A DNA stretch of 64,000 nt, from contig CAYWGH010000015.1 in the NCBI GenBank assembly GCA_964457925.1, positions 62,001 to 126,000 of the forward strand, written 5' to 3'. The first letter of the stretch is position 1; every line of letters begins with the position of its first letter. Positions 43,931 through 52,814 of the stretch are shown here, piece after piece. A program made the translations under genes and the position numbers. This stretch comes from Coneutiohabitans sp964457925. GTDB taxonomy: Bacteria; Zhuqueibacterota; Zhuqueibacteria; Zhuqueibacterales; Zhuqueibacteraceae. The notes beneath the pieces were generated by a model. It saw only the letters and a list, made by a program, of their open reading frames with translations. It was not told the DNA's origin and searched no databases.

Positions 43931-44771
43931 GCTTGGGCGATTTGCTGCAATCATGTTTTGCTGCAGCATTCTGGCAGGGCAAAAGCCCAGCTACACACAA
44001 GAATTGTATCCGGCAAATCAAAAGAATGCCCTCAGGTCATTTGCCGCGACGGTGGGCGAAGATGTATCGCACGTTTTTACCTCACCCTTGCGCTTCAAGC
44101 AAAAAGATGTATTGACGCTTCTCGTTCTCACAGCCACAACCACTGTCTTTGTGATCTCGCTGGACAAAAACATTGATCAAGATTTTATTGAACGAGATGA
44201 TTTTTATGTCAAACCGGCAAGCGAGCTGGCTCAAATTGGTGAGGCTTATGACAAGCTTTCTGCGGAATATGTTCTAGCCGGTTTGTCATTTCCCATGCTG
44301 GCAGGCGGTTTGATTTTCAAGGACAAAAAGCTCACCACAACAAATCGGTTGATGATAGAATCTTTCTTGATCGCTGGTGCTATAACTCAGCTTGGGAAAA
44401 AAATTTCTGGCCGGGCGCGCCCTTATACTGGCAATGGACCTTCGGCATTTGCGTGGTTTAAATTTCCCGGCGCGGAGGAAAGAAGATCATTTCCCTCCGG
44501 ACATGCTACTGGGGCGTTTGCCCTGATGACGGTGCTGGCGAAACAATATGATTCATGGTGGGTGGAAATCCCATGTTACACGGTCGCGATTTCCGTCGCA
44601 ATGCAACGTCTTGATACGCACAGGCATTGGGGAGCAGATGTGGTACTGGGAAGTGCCATCGGCTATTGGGTTGGATGCACGCTCGTGAACCGGCAAAAGC
44701 AGCAGGCCAAAGGTTGGTCGGCAAGTCCTTATATTGGGTTGAATCGCGTCGGAGTGACGTGGTCTTTCTAA
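43902..44771 (+). CDS. PAP2-family phosphatase
   Basis: A 289-residue protein starting inside the end of the metallophosphatase gene, after GGGGAGAG. The three PAP2 signatures are present: KKISGRARP, FPSGHAT and QRLDTHRHWGAD (the usual SR-H-D box with Q for S). There is a hydrophobic segment near residue 20 and others around 75 and 130. It probably dephosphorylates lipid phosphates or free phosphate esters at the membrane. With its neighbours it forms a tandem of three phosphatases. Confidence 0.86.
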   Translation: MILPGLRPNELGRFAAIMFCCSILAGQKPSYTQELYPANQKNALRSFAATVGEDVSHVFTSPLRFKQKDVLTLLVLTATTTVFVISLDKNIDQDFIERDDFYVKPASELAQIGEAYDKLSAEYVLAGLSFPMLAGGLIFKDKKLTTTNRLMIESFLIAGAITQLGKKISGRARPYTGNGPSAFAWFKFPGAEERRSFPSGHATGAFALMTVLAKQYDSWWVEIPCYTVAISVAMQRLDTHRHWGADVVLGSAIGYWVGCTLVNRQKQQAKGWSASPYIGLNRVGVTWSF

Positions 44772-44854
44772 TTCAACATACCAGTCACGCCAACAACCCA
44801 CCAAGCAAAGATTTCGCGCAGCATCGCTGCGGGGCTGCAAATCCCGCCTTACCA

Positions 44855-45619
44855 ATGTTAGCAACTCAAGCATTTCCACTCATCATTCTCATGATTCCGA
44901 ATTGGGGTGCAATGAAGGCACCCCATTTTGATCTCGACTCATGGTTTGCGTTGTGCGCTTACTTTATCACTGAAACAGGAGGAACCACGGGCGCCGCGAT
45001 TGTCGGCATTGTCCTGCTTGTTTTGTTGATTTCTCGTGCGGGAATGTCCGGGAGGCAACGATTGGTTGAAACCGTTGTTGTTGCCGGTTTTTTGCTGCTT
45101 TTGGCTTGTGGCGGCGCGGCGCTCAACGAGTATGTGCTCAAACCTAAGTTCAAGCACCCCCGGCCGAATATTGTGTATCTCTCCGGCGGTGACGGCTCCG
45201 GGCCGCTGAAAATGACGGCCGATGAGTTTTATAAACTCGAGAAGAATGAGCGCCGCAGACATTTGCGCAAGGTGCTGGAGGCGGAGCCGCCACCGCTGGT
45301 GTTGCATCGTTTGATTCGGGAACACTGGATTGTCACCGTGGGCCATTCCTTTCCCTCCGGGCATGCTTTCGCGTCGATGTTCTTTGCGAGCTTCTTTTTG
45401 GCGATGGGCTTGACTTTGGCGTCAACGCCGCGACGCCGATTGTTTTTTCTGCTGCTGCCATGGGCCGCATGCGTGGCTTTTTCGAGAGTCGTGCTGTGCA
45501 TGCACGGCCTTCGTGATGTCGTCGCAGGGAGTTTCATCGGTATGCTGTTCGGCTTTCTGGCATTCACCCTGGTGCGCTCGAGCATGAGGGCAATTGCGCG
45601 CAACCCTTCGCTTTCGTAG
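44855..45619 (+). CDS. PAP2-family phosphatase, second copy
   Basis: A protein of about 254 residues. The start is uncertain: ATGs at 44855, 44891 and 44911 are all possible, the last with a GGGG site. Signatures are KPKFKHPRP, FPSGHAF and SRVVLCMHGLRDV, the last with the canonical SR at its start. Between the first and second box there is a long insertion of about 60 residues (SGGDGSGPLKMTADEFYKL). Five to six membrane helices are predicted by hydrophobicity. It belongs to the undecaprenyl-diphosphatase/lipid phosphatase group; the exact substrate is unknown. Confidence 0.85.
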   Translation: MLATQAFPLIILMIPNWGAMKAPHFDLDSWFALCAYFITETGGTTGAAIVGIVLLVLLISRAGMSGRQRLVETVVVAGFLLLLACGGAALNEYVLKPKFKHPRPNIVYLSGGDGSGPLKMTADEFYKLEKNERRRHLRKVLEAEPPPLVLHRLIREHWIVTVGHSFPSGHAFASMFFASFFLAMGLTLASTPRRRLFFLLLPWAACVAFSRVVLCMHGLRDVVAGSFIGMLFGFLAFTLVRSSMRAIARNPSLS

Positions 45620-45625
45620 AGGGAT

Positions 45626-45913
45626 AAAATCGATTCCGTTTTCATATTGCATTCTATGCCGGTACAACCCTTCAGAGAAGGTTTTCCAATTAAAAGCATT
45701 GATGATATCCAAGGCCGAGATGATGATCAACCTCGAAGGAACCTGTCGGGAAGAAGGTATCTTCGCGTCTAAGCTGTCAGCAGGAAAACTGCACAACTCA
45801 AAGACAAGCCACAGCTAGCGCAGATAATTGAGGCTGTGGGAAGAATTGGGCATGTTGATGAAGAAAGACGCACGATTGCCGTTATGGGAATTCAAGTTCA
45901 TATCACGGATTGA
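45626..45913 (+). pseudogene. Frameshifted relic of a DUF5666-like gene (paralogue of 56918)
   Basis: Three reading frames in succession match parts of the intact gene at 56918. Frame 1 (45626 on) gives MPVQPFREGFPIKSIDDI against VPVRVTKETEFDEGIKSLDDI. After a one-base insertion, frame 2 gives EMMINLEGTCREEGIFASK against EMLVKLEGTYLTEGVFLAK. After a second shift, frame 3 gives LKDKPQLAQIIEAVG, then DEERRTIAVMGIQVHIT and a stop at 45911-45913, against LKAEPQFDKMLEVVG, then DEEKRVITVMGIDFHIT. The 5' half is missing. It starts right after the PAP2 stop. Two shifts mean it is no longer a gene. Confidence 0.85.
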
Positions 45914-45968
45914 AGAAGCCGACTGCTCATGTTTCTTGCCTTCGCTGGGTTTTTCTGTCCGCCGGAAA

Positions 45969-48900
45969 TTATTCTTTTGAGGCAACCCTCCAATACAACA
46001 CCGGCATCACAAAAAGATTCAACACGGTTGAGCTGGCCAGGCCGCCGAGAATGACGACTGCCATGGGATGCTCGATTTCATGACCTGGCCGGTTTCCCCC
46101 GAGTACGATCGGCAACAAAGCAAGCGCCGCAGCAAGCGCGGTCATTAGGATTGGTGCAAGCCGTTCCTGTGCGCCGCGCATAATCAAATCGAACCCGAAC
46201 GGTTGGCCTTCTTTTTGTTGGAGATGGCGATAGTGGCTGATGAGCATGATGCCGTTGCGCGCGGCAATGCCGAGCACGGTGACGAATCCCACCAATGACC
46301 CAAGAGAGAGCACGCCGCCAGTGAGGATCACACTGATGATGCTGCCGACCAACGCAAACGGCAAGCTTAGGAGTACCAACAGCGCCAGGCGCAGCGAGCC
46401 AAAATCCGCGTGCAAGATTAACAGAATGCCAATGATCGACAATAACGCTAGCACGAAGATGCGATTCTTTGAGGCTTGCTGCGCGGCATACTCGCCGAGA
46501 AATTCAGGATGATAGCCGCGCTCAAAGTGAATACCGCGAACCTTCGTTTCAATATCCTGCGCCACGCTGCCGAGATCGCGGCCGCGTACGTTGCACGTCA
46601 CTTCGGTGTAGCGCGACGCTGCCTCGCGCGTGATTTGGTTTGGCGTTGGCGCGATAATGATATCGGCCACTTCGCGCAGCGGAATGAGGCCGCCGCTGGG
46701 CGTGGCAATCCGTAAATTGCGAATGGCCTCGACGTCATTGCGCGTGCCAGGCTCGCCCCACACAGCCACCTCAAAAACTTTTTGTTCTTCATAAAATTCG
46801 CCAACGCTGACACCTTTCACCAAAACGGTTGCGGCACGCCGTACTTCGCCGGGTGTCAGGCCGAATTGCGTTGCGGCTTCTGGCCGGATGCGCACTTCCA
46901 CTTGGGGTACGAGAATTTGGGGTTGCACTTTCAAGTCGATTACACCCTCGACGCCGGAAATGGCAGCTTTAACGGCTTCGGCGTGTTCCCGTAACATGTC
47001 GAGATTTTCGCCATAAATGCGCACGACGAGTGTGGCGCTGGCGCCGGTGAGAACTTCTTTGATGCGTTCGCGCAAATAGGTTAGGACATCGCGGTACAAG
47101 CCGGGATAGCCGTCAACAACTTTTTGAATTTTTGCCACCGTAGGCTCGTAATCCACTTCCGGATCCAGGCTGATCCACAGCTCGGTAAAATTCGGACCGA
47201 CGACTTCATCGGCTACTTCGGCGCGACCGAGATGGGCGCCAAAATTGCGCACGCCGGGAATCGCGCGTAACTCTTTGCTGGCGCGTTCGGTAATGCGCTG
47301 CATTGCGGTGAGCGAGGTGCCGGGCTTTTCGACCCAGTGCATCAGAAAATCATATTCTTTAAAGTGGGGCAGGAATTCCTCACCCAGGAAGGGAAATGCC
47401 AGCAGCGCCATGACGATCATCACCGCCAGCATGCTGGTGACGCGTTTGGGTTGATTGAGCAATTGTGGCAAAATTTTTTCATAATGCCGTTTGAGCCAGC
47501 GCACCAGCGGCGCTTCCTTCCGGGTATGGCTCGCCTGTGGCAACAGCAGCAGGGCGAGCGCCGGCGTCAGCGTTAGAGCAACAAACAAGGACGCTAGAAT
47601 AGCCAGAACATAAGAAAAAGCCAGGGGCCGGAAGAATGAGCCGGACAAACCCTCGAGCAGGAATACCGGCAATAACACCAGCGCGACGATAACGCTGCCA
47701 TAAACCACCGCGCTACGCACTTCGAGGGAGGCGTTGAGAACGACGTGAAACGGCGACAGCGGATTTTCCGCTTCACGGTTGAGATGCAGGCGACGCATGA
47801 TGTTTTCCACGTCGATGATGGCGTCGTCGACGACTTCGCCCAGCGCGATCACCAGGCCAGCCAGCACCATGGTGTTGATCGTGCCGCCCTGGTAGTGTAA
47901 AATGAGCGCTGCCGCGAGCAACGAGGTGGGAATGGCCAGCACACTGATTAGCGCCGTGCGCCAATCATTGAGAAAAAATGCCAGCACGGCAATCACCAGC
48001 AAACACCCAAGCAACATGGCGCGATTGAGGTTCTGCAGCGACATTTCGATAAACGTTGCCGGACGGAAGATCGTTGGGTCGATTTCGAGAGCCGAAAGCC
48101 CCGGGCGCAGCGCCTCAAGCGCCGTCTCGACTTTGTGTGTTACTTCAAGGGTATTGCCCCAGGGTTGTTTTTCGACAATGAGCAACAAGCCGGGGCCGTC
48201 ATTGATGACAGCGTCGCCGATAGGCGGTGGAAATCCCTCCACGAGTTGGGCAACATTGCCGAGAGTGAGCGGCGCGCCATTGCGTGCCGTCACCGGCACA
48301 TGCGCGAGATCTTGCGGCTTATGAACAGATGAAACATGTGAAACAGACAGGCGTTGATTGGGCAGATCAAGAAAGCCGCCGCCGCCAATTGCCGTGGCGT
48401 CATGCGCCGCACGAATCACCTCGTCGATGGTGATTTCATGAGTGCGTAGTTGTTGGGGGTCAACGAGCACCTGGATTTGACGGTCGCGCTGGCCCCAGAT
48501 TGCGACGTTCGCTACGCCGGGAATGGCCATGAGGCGCGGCCGGATCGTCCATTTTGCGATCGTCGTCATCTCCACTTGTGAAAGCGTTTTGGAGGAAATC
48601 CCGATTTTCATCACGCGACTGGTGGAGGACAAGGGCGAGAGAATCACCGGCGGTTTGGCGACGGAGGGCAAATTTGCTGCGACTTGTGCGAGACGTTCTT
48701 GCACGAGTTGGCGCGCACGCAAGAGATCGGTGTCTTCGGCAAAATACAACACGACCGAGGACAGGCCGAGCACGGACTTTGAGCGAATTTTTTTTAACCA
48801 GGAGGTGCCGTTAAGCGCGTTTTCAATCGGCACAGTGACAAGCGCTTCGACTTCTGCTGTTGAAAGGCCGGGCGCTTCTGTTTGAATTTCCACCAAGGGC

Positions 48901-49031
48901 GGCGCAAATTCGGGGAAAACATCAAAGGCCGTGGTGCTGAGAATGCGTGTGCCCGCGATCATCAAAATCACCGTGAGCACGACGACCGCGACGCGCAGGC
49001 GCAGCGAGGTGGAAACCAGCCATTGCATCAT
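45969..49031 (-). CDS. HME-type RND efflux pump subunit (CusA/CzcA-like), pump 3
   Basis: A 1020-residue RND exporter, the last gene of a complete tripartite operon. It opens with a hydrophobic helix and TTAFDVFPEFAPPLVEIQTE. FRPATFIEMSLQNL precedes TM2 and TM4 reads ALGEVVDDAIIDVEN, with Glu at the position where pump 1 has Ala. In the C-terminal half GIAARNGIMLISHYRHLQ and PGHEIEHPMAVVILGG are shared with pump 2. Its start overlaps the adaptor stop by four bases (ATGA). Family members export Co/Zn/Cd, Ni or Cu/Ag, but the substrate is not determined by these motifs. No gene lies downstream on this strand for the rest of the gap. Confidence 0.93.
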   Translation of the reverse strand: MMQWLVSTSLRLRVAVVVLTVILMIAGTRILSTTAFDVFPEFAPPLVEIQTEAPGLSTAEVEALVTVPIENALNGTSWLKKIRSKSVLGLSSVVLYFAEDTDLLRARQLVQERLAQVAANLPSVAKPPVILSPLSSTSRVMKIGISSKTLSQVEMTTIAKWTIRPRLMAIPGVANVAIWGQRDRQIQVLVDPQQLRTHEITIDEVIRAAHDATAIGGGGFLDLPNQRLSVSHVSSVHKPQDLAHVPVTARNGAPLTLGNVAQLVEGFPPPIGDAVINDGPGLLLIVEKQPWGNTLEVTHKVETALEALRPGLSALEIDPTIFRPATFIEMSLQNLNRAMLLGCLLVIAVLAFFLNDWRTALISVLAIPTSLLAAALILHYQGGTINTMVLAGLVIALGEVVDDAIIDVENIMRRLHLNREAENPLSPFHVVLNASLEVRSAVVYGSVIVALVLLPVFLLEGLSGSFFRPLAFSYVLAILASLFVALTLTPALALLLLPQASHTRKEAPLVRWLKRHYEKILPQLLNQPKRVTSMLAVMIVMALLAFPFLGEEFLPHFKEYDFLMHWVEKPGTSLTAMQRITERASKELRAIPGVRNFGAHLGRAEVADEVVGPNFTELWISLDPEVDYEPTVAKIQKVVDGYPGLYRDVLTYLRERIKEVLTGASATLVVRIYGENLDMLREHAEAVKAAISGVEGVIDLKVQPQILVPQVEVRIRPEAATQFGLTPGEVRRAATVLVKGVSVGEFYEEQKVFEVAVWGEPGTRNDVEAIRNLRIATPSGGLIPLREVADIIIAPTPNQITREAASRYTEVTCNVRGRDLGSVAQDIETKVRGIHFERGYHPEFLGEYAAQQASKNRIFVLALLSIIGILLILHADFGSLRLALLVLLSLPFALVGSIISVILTGGVLSLGSLVGFVTVLGIAARNGIMLISHYRHLQQKEGQPFGFDLIMRGAQERLAPILMTALAAALALLPIVLGGNRPGHEIEHPMAVVILGGLASSTVLNLFVMPVLYWRVASKE

Positions 49032-50239
49032 TTGCCGCCTCCGAACTCGGTGCCGAATATTTCCGCAGCCCCGGTAATTACCACCTCTGTGCCTGGTGCC
49101 GGGCCTCGGGTCAGAGCCGCTAGAGTATCCACGACATGATGCAGTTCAACACGCTGGCGCGTGTACGTGTGCGGCGACATGCGAGTGTAAACCCACGTAC
49201 CGCCGTGAATATCATAGAGAATCGCCGAAAACGGCAAGATCAGATTTTCTTCGATATTTTTTTGTGCCAGCGTTGCACGCACTTTTTCGCCGACCCGAAA
49301 TTGGCCGTCTTGATTATCCATCTGAAAGAAAAGATCGGTTGAAGCAGTATTGGCATCGCTGAGCGAAGGGCCCTGTACCGGCTGCGCCGCACGTGATAAT
49401 GAGACAGAGGTATTCCCGAATGCCGCGATTTGAGCGGGTTGCTGATCGTCGATTGAGGTGAGATCGCCGACATAAACCGGCACGCGCACCCACACCGGAT
49501 TTTGCCCGACGACTTCGAACAATTCCGCACCAGCCGTAACGATTTGGCGCGGTGCAATATTGATTTTTTGCAGCACGCCATCAAAAGGCGAGGCCAGCGG
49601 CATTGCCGCTGTTGCCAGTGTGGCGGAATCCACGATGGCGCTGTTGGCAAGATGCAAGCGTGCCTCGGCGGCTTTGAAGACGGCAGTGGCGGCAAGCAAT
49701 TCCGTGTCTGCTTCTTCTTTGGTTTTCACGCTGCCGGCGTTGTCGTGCAGCAATTGCGCGGCGCGCCGGGCTTTGGCTTGCGCCACGTCGAACCGCATTT
49801 TTTTCAAGGCAACTTCTTCCGGCGAGCCTAACAAATCGCGTTCAGCAGGCAACGGCAGCAAAGAGAAAATCGTCTGGCCGTTACGCACACGCATGCCGGC
49901 TTGTGGCAATCGGCCGTTAGGCGCAATCACTACACCCGCAACCGGAGCAGTGACAAAAATGCGACGCCCAGGAATGGCGATGATCTCTCCACCCAACTCC
50001 AGCACACGCGCGAGTTGGCGTTTTTCCACGGCGGCCGTTTCAATGCCAAGTCGCTGTTCAGCCTCGGGCGAAAGCGTGACAGTCGTGAGCTCAGATTCTC
50101 TAACGCCGTTGGCGACTTTCGCCGGCGGCGCAGCGCTGGAGGAGGTTTGGGTTCCACTCGAGCAACCCCACATCAGGGCAAGGGATGCGAGTAAAAGGCC
50201 ATGATAAAAATGCAGATTGAAATTTTGCTTCAGCATCAT
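49028..50239 (-). CDS. RND membrane-fusion adaptor (CzcB/CusB-like) lipoprotein
   Basis: A 403-residue periplasmic adaptor with a lipobox (LMWGC, C26). It has the full family layout: an N-terminal strand (VTLSPEAEQRLGIETAAV), a lipoyl half (VFVTAPVAGVVIAPNGRLPQ), an alpha-hairpin (LGSPEEVALKKMRFDVAQ through ADTELLAATAVFKAAEARL), the second lipoyl half, a beta-barrel, and a membrane-proximal domain ending AAEIFGTEF. It couples pump 3 to the TolC-type channel. The ATG at 50239 overlaps the EEP gene stop as ATGA; a TTG nine bases earlier is unlikely. This full-length protein is the reference for the two miniature adaptors at 22922 and 32511. Confidence 0.93.
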   Translation of the reverse strand: MMLKQNFNLHFYHGLLLASLALMWGCSSGTQTSSSAAPPAKVANGVRESELTTVTLSPEAEQRLGIETAAVEKRQLARVLELGGEIIAIPGRRIFVTAPVAGVVIAPNGRLPQAGMRVRNGQTIFSLLPLPAERDLLGSPEEVALKKMRFDVAQAKARRAAQLLHDNAGSVKTKEEADTELLAATAVFKAAEARLHLANSAIVDSATLATAAMPLASPFDGVLQKINIAPRQIVTAGAELFEVVGQNPVWVRVPVYVGDLTSIDDQQPAQIAAFGNTSVSLSRAAQPVQGPSLSDANTASTDLFFQMDNQDGQFRVGEKVRATLAQKNIEENLILPFSAILYDIHGGTWVYTRMSPHTYTRQRVELHHVVDTLAALTRGPAPGTEVVITGAAEIFGTEFGGGK

Positions 50240-51228
50240 CTCAAGCAAGTTTCGCCCGCGGCGCTGGGCGGCGGTTCAATGTAAGCCACGACCGAGCGAT
50301 GATCGGAATAGCGGGACCAATTCAAATTACAATTTACGACCGTCAAACTTTTGCTAACCCAGATATGGTCGATTACCAAAACCGGTAATGGCACAGGCCA
50401 CGAGGGGGAAAATCCCATGCCCGCGCTCTCAAACGCATGCGCGAGATATTGCCGAAAAGGCTCGAATAATATGGAATCCAAGGGTGTGTTGAAATCTCCC
50501 ATCACGATAAGATTTTCGTGCGCATAAAAACGGATCATCTCCGCCAACTGTTCGAATGCGGGTGCGCGCGACTGCAGAGGGTCGCCATCAATATCCACCA
50601 GCAGTACATGAAAGAGCTTCTCGTCCAAAACGACGTTGAGTAAGTTGAAACGCCCGCGTTTGTTGAGTGATCCCGATTCGGTTGAGAGAATCTTACCTCG
50701 AGTAAGTAAGGCCATATTACCGGGCAAGACTTGCACGTCATAATTTGGAAATGCGTGTTGCCATGTCACGACCTTCTTTTTGCCGATTCCGGCTTCGACA
50801 AATCCGATAATGTCCGCATCGAAATTTTGAACGTAGCGGGTAATTTCATCGGCACGCCTGTTACTGGCCGCATTCCAAAAAAACAGTTTCACCTCGTCGG
50901 CAGACCGGGCATGGGAATTCAGCGAGATATTCTTGTACGACCATGTTGTTAGACATGCGAGCGTAAATATAAAGCAAGCTTGGGCGATCCGCAGGCGTTT
51001 GCTGAGCAGCCAAATTATGCCCAGCAACAGTGATAAAATTGCGAGAACTGGCAATGGTGTGCAATAGTACATCACCGATAACGCATCGATTCTATCCTTT
51101 ACAAGAAAACGAATGACCAAACAGAATATGAAAAAAACACTCACAACCATGCGGAATAATCGTAAGCCCAGTTCTATCATAAGGCTAATTTGATGCCTTA
51201 TTTTTCTTGGGAAGAATTCAATTTTCAT
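50236..51228 (-). CDS. Membrane-anchored EEP-family phosphoesterase inside the CzcCBA operon
   Basis: A protein of about 330 residues. The frame is open from 51441, but the Met at 51228 (MKIEFFPRKIRHQ) avoids an implausible 71-residue overlap with the TolC gene; only 11 bases then overlap. Three hydrophobic segments (about 20-38, 50-72 and 76-95) anchor it. The soluble domain has the endonuclease/exonuclease/phosphatase motifs FWNAASN, GFVEAG, VMGDFNTP, DHIWVS and YSDHRSVV, so D/N/H catalytic positions are intact. Its stop forms an ATGA overlap with the adaptor start, so it is locked into the pump operon. Substrate is unknown: nucleic acid, phospholipid or phosphoinositide-type esters are all possible. 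Confidence 0.85.
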   Translation of the reverse strand: MKIEFFPRKIRHQISLMIELGLRLFRMVVSVFFIFCLVIRFLVKDRIDALSVMYYCTPLPVLAILSLLLGIIWLLSKRLRIAQACFIFTLACLTTWSYKNISLNSHARSADEVKLFFWNAASNRRADEITRYVQNFDADIIGFVEAGIGKKKVVTWQHAFPNYDVQVLPGNMALLTRGKILSTESGSLNKRGRFNLLNVVLDEKLFHVLLVDIDGDPLQSRAPAFEQLAEMIRFYAHENLIVMGDFNTPLDSILFEPFRQYLAHAFESAGMGFSPSWPVPLPVLVIDHIWVSKSLTVVNCNLNWSRYSDHRSVVAYIEPPPSAAGETCLR

Positions 51229-52540
51229 GTTTGGTATGATAGAATCCCACGCTGTGTTGCAGGCGTGCTTCTGCACGGTGTAAATTCGCTGCGACCTCAA
51301 CTTCGCGCAAGCGCGCCTCCAGAAGTTGGTGGTCGATTTCGAGCACAAAGAGATATGAAACCTCTCCAGCGGTGTAGGCCTTCCGCGCGCGACGAGCCGA
51401 TTCACTGGCTGTCGGCGCCCATTCTGTTCGGCAGAGGGCAAGCGCCTGTTGCGCGGTCAGATAATTCGTGTATGCTTCCTGAACTTCCAACGCAAGACGA
51501 TGCTTCACGGCGAGATATTGCCGTGCGGCTTGCTCGATTTGTGCTTGTGCGCGCGCGATTTTGCCGTTGTTCCAATTGAACAGTGGAAGCTCGATTTGTG
51601 CGCCCGGACCCGACTCAAAACCTTCTTTGCCAGCAGCATTGGCGTCGAGAACGCCGATTAGGTTGAGGAGCTTTGCACGTTCCCAGCCCAGTCGTTTGCC
51701 GGCCGCTTCGATGGAGAGCTCTGCCGCGCGCAAATCCGGCCGTGAGGCAAAGGCGGCGCGCAAAAGCTCTGGGAGGTTTTGCTGAGGCAGTTCCACTTCC
51801 GTTTCGGGTGAAAGTGTAAAACTTGTGTCCAATACGCTCATTCCCAACAAAGTGTTTAATCGTGCGCGAAAGAGTTCAGCTCCCGCGGCAAAATTCACTG
51901 CAGCCTCTTGTGCCCGTAGGGCTTCGAGTCGCGCGGCGGAAGCTTCCAACGCACTGATGTCACCGGTGCGCTGACGCGCCGCAGCAATTTCTGCAATTTC
52001 AGTCTGTAAGTGAGAATTTTCTTCAGCGATTTGATTTTGCGCCTGCGCGAGCACCCGATCGGCATACGCGACGCGCACATCGCGCGCGAGGTCGAGGCCA
52101 TGCTGCACCAAGTTTTCGGCAACTCGTTGCGTCTCAAGCTTGGCGGCAGCCACCCGTTTCGGCCGCTGCCACAATATTTCGATCGGCAAGGTTAATGTGG
52201 CTTCGAGTTGTTTCGGGCCAACGGGAAACAGCAGCGACAGTATTGGATTGCGCAGCAAACCGGCTTCGATCAGGTCGGCACGGGCAAAACCAAGCTCGGC
52301 GAGATCGGCCTGAAACTGGGCGTTATTCCACAACGCGATTTCAACCGCTTCCTCTTCGGTAAGTCCGTCCACCAGCGTGACACCTGGCGGCAAATGCATC
52401 TCGCCTGGTTTCTGTGCTGTTACAAGCGGATAGCCGGTGCGCTGAGCAATCGTTGTGGAAACATAATCGCGATTATAAGGGGAGCGCGCGGCACAACCCG
52501 CGCAGATCAGGAGTGCTAGGGATGCAAAAACGCGAAACAT
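51218..52540 (-). CDS. TolC-family outer-membrane efflux lipoprotein (CzcC-like)
   Basis: A 440-residue outer-membrane factor with a lipobox (LICAGC, C16). It has two OEP repeats made of long helices: the first from about 60 to 225 (NAQFQADLAELGFARADLIEAGLLRNP) and the second from about 250 (RPDLRAAELSIEAAGKRLGWERAKLLN). A short beta region lies between them. It provides the exit duct for the pump 3 complex. It is the first gene of the operon, followed directly by the EEP gene. Probable promoter is in the 274-base gap behind it. Confidence 0.92.
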   Translation of the reverse strand: MFRVFASLALLICAGCAARSPYNRDYVSTTIAQRTGYPLVTAQKPGEMHLPPGVTLVDGLTEEEAVEIALWNNAQFQADLAELGFARADLIEAGLLRNPILSLLFPVGPKQLEATLTLPIEILWQRPKRVAAAKLETQRVAENLVQHGLDLARDVRVAYADRVLAQAQNQIAEENSHLQTEIAEIAAARQRTGDISALEASAARLEALRAQEAAVNFAAGAELFRARLNTLLGMSVLDTSFTLSPETEVELPQQNLPELLRAAFASRPDLRAAELSIEAAGKRLGWERAKLLNLIGVLDANAAGKEGFESGPGAQIELPLFNWNNGKIARAQAQIEQAARQYLAVKHRLALEVQEAYTNYLTAQQALALCRTEWAPTASESARRARKAYTAGEVSYLFVLEIDHQLLEARLREVEVAANLHRAEARLQHSVGFYHTKHEN

Positions 52541-52814
52541 AAGTACTCTATATTGATCTTGAATTTCAATTCAAGCGACTTGTCGTTGGTGGCATCTCTA
52601 AGTCTTCATACTTGTACCCAATAACAGAGAAAAATGCGCAAATTGATTTGCCGTGTTTTCCCGGAATAGCGCGCTCATGAAAGATGGGAAAAGTGAGAAG
52701 GAGGGTGTGATGAACAGAGCGAGACAAACGAGGCATGAAATGAAACGCATGCAAGAGTTTCCCATGCCAACACGACAACTGGCTCACATGGAAAACTCAT
52801 GCAAGTCGCAAACG

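Noticed and set aside
45594..45818. 74-codon ORF after the second PAP2 gene
   Set aside because: It is one frame of the frameshifted relic at 45626-45913, not a gene.
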